DNA of 64,000 bases, taken from contig CM012953.1 in assembly GCA_000181795.3 (NCBI GenBank), positions 15,472,232 to 15,536,231 of the forward strand. Direction: 5' to 3'. A program made the position numbers and the translations under genes. This document shows, piece by piece, positions 63,439 to 64,000 of the stretch (the stretch's first letter is position 1; each line of letters begins with the position of its first letter). The notes under the pieces were generated by a model, which did no database searches, had not been told where the DNA came from, and saw only the letters and a list, made by a program, of their open reading frames with translations. Source of the stretch: Trichinella spiralis. Taxonomy: Eukaryota > Nematoda > Enoplea > Trichinellida > Trichinellidae.

Positions 63439-64000
63439 TCATTTTGGTTTTAACTGAAAGATTTTACAACAAAGATTGCCGTCCACCTGCAGTACACCAG
63501 CTAAATTGGAAAACTGTCTGCAGTAATTAGGGGCGCTAAAGATGGTAACTAAATGGGCGTCAGCAAAAAATTCATAACCAGGATCAACCACTTGATGCGC
63601 CCGTACTATGAGATCTATACGCATCTTCTCACAAAATTCTAGAATGACGTCTTCTCCAAATACATAACCAACGTTACGGGAACTGATTTCCCAGCCATTA
63701 ATATTTCGGTCAGGATCTGACCACAACAGGTCCGCCAAGAGCCCTTGAAGCGGAATTTCCACCGGACGTTCAATTGATCGTATTTGATCAAAAGTTTCCA
63801 GATCTTTGGATAATCCTCCATGCATACAAAATATTTTACCAGATATTAGCCCTGCTACTGGCAAAAAATTGAACAAATGATTGAATTTAATATAAAGATC
63901 ACGTGAATATCGATGGCGGACTTCTTCAAGAAATCCATATACACTGTTAACAGCTAAAGTTTCATGATTGCCACGAAGCAGGTAAACGGCATGGGGATTC
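63439..64000 (-). CDS. PP1-like serine/threonine protein phosphatase, C-terminal part (runs off the right edge)
   Basis: This is the metallophosphoesterase catalytic subunit of the PPP family. One intronless minus-strand frame runs from the window edge (first whole codon at 63999) to a TGA at 63439. The PPP motifs are present in order: LLRGNHE, FCMHGGLS, LLADLLWSDPD, IVRAHQVV, GYEFF and FSAPNYC. These supply the metal ligands and catalytic His/Arg residues. The Arg-Ala-His-Gln and SAPNYC loop are of the PP1 type. Several normally invariant PP1 positions differ (RGNHET for RGNHEC, CRQFSN for CGEFDN), and the C-terminal tail is short, ending in FQLKPK. It resembles the diverged, often testis-linked PP1 paralogues common in nematodes, by inference. 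The N-terminal GDxHG motif lies outside the window. Confidence 0.92.
   Translation of the reverse strand, partial: NPHAVYLLRGNHETLAVNSVYGFLEEVRHRYSRDLYIKFNHLFNFLPVAGLISGKIFCMHGGLSKDLETFDQIRSIERPVEIPLQGLLADLLWSDPDRNINGWEISSRNVGYVFGEDVILEFCEKMRIDLIVRAHQVVDPGYEFFADAHLVTIFSAPNYCRQFSNLAGVLQVDGNLCCKIFQLKPK

Overview
The window is nuclear DNA of a small-genome animal and most likely comes from a Trichinella nematode. Genes are split by many short GT-AG introns (some under 60 bases), the non-coding DNA is very A+T rich, and animal-only families are present (Integrator, Mediator kinase module, PIAS, CD36 family). The three-exon gene at 7825-8274 encodes a 114-residue macrophage migration inhibitory factor that matches my memory of the Trichinella protein almost residue for residue. 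I have not run a search, so the genus is a recognition call and the species is open.

Layout. The left edge holds the first coding exon of cystathionine gamma-lyase (minus). INTS11 (plus), a diverged MIF paralogue and MIF follow head to tail, with only about 230-250 bases between them, which looks like an operon. A 401-bp hAT-type MITE with a perfect 8-base target duplication sits in intron 1 of the MIF paralogue. Next come a 53-residue membrane protein (plus), an intronless and visibly G+C-rich SRP receptor alpha (minus), and mitochondrial ribosomal protein L14 (plus) divergent from it. After a 2.8-kb gene-free T-rich stretch come a CD36/LIMP-2 family receptor (plus), a small secreted cystatin-like protein (minus) and a PIAS-type SUMO E3 ligase (plus). 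A repeat-rich 3.1-kb gap with microsatellites and a hAT-like end leads to MED13 (minus, nine exons, about 2331 residues plus an unfound 5' exon). Then come mitochondrial enoyl-CoA hydratase (plus) and a compact LOTUS-Tudor protein (minus).

From about 46.7 kb to 63.4 kb the sequence is mostly non-coding, with scattered coding-like islands. The best is a pair of phase-compatible terminal exons at 53434-53939 (minus). The right edge cuts a PP1-like serine/threonine phosphatase (minus).

Functionally this is mainly a housekeeping region. It covers transcription and RNA 3'-end processing (INTS11, MED13), SUMOylation (PIAS), secretion (SRPRA), mitochondrial translation and beta-oxidation (MRPL14, ECHS1), lipid/lysosome uptake (CD36 family) and sulfur metabolism (CTH). 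Accessory genes with host-facing or germline roles are interspersed: the MIF pair, the cystatin-like secreted protein and the LOTUS-Tudor protein. Exon boundaries were read by eye from splice consensus, phase continuity and family alignment from memory. Every multi-exon model below keeps frame, and the single intron without an acceptor AG (INTS11 intron 5) is flagged.
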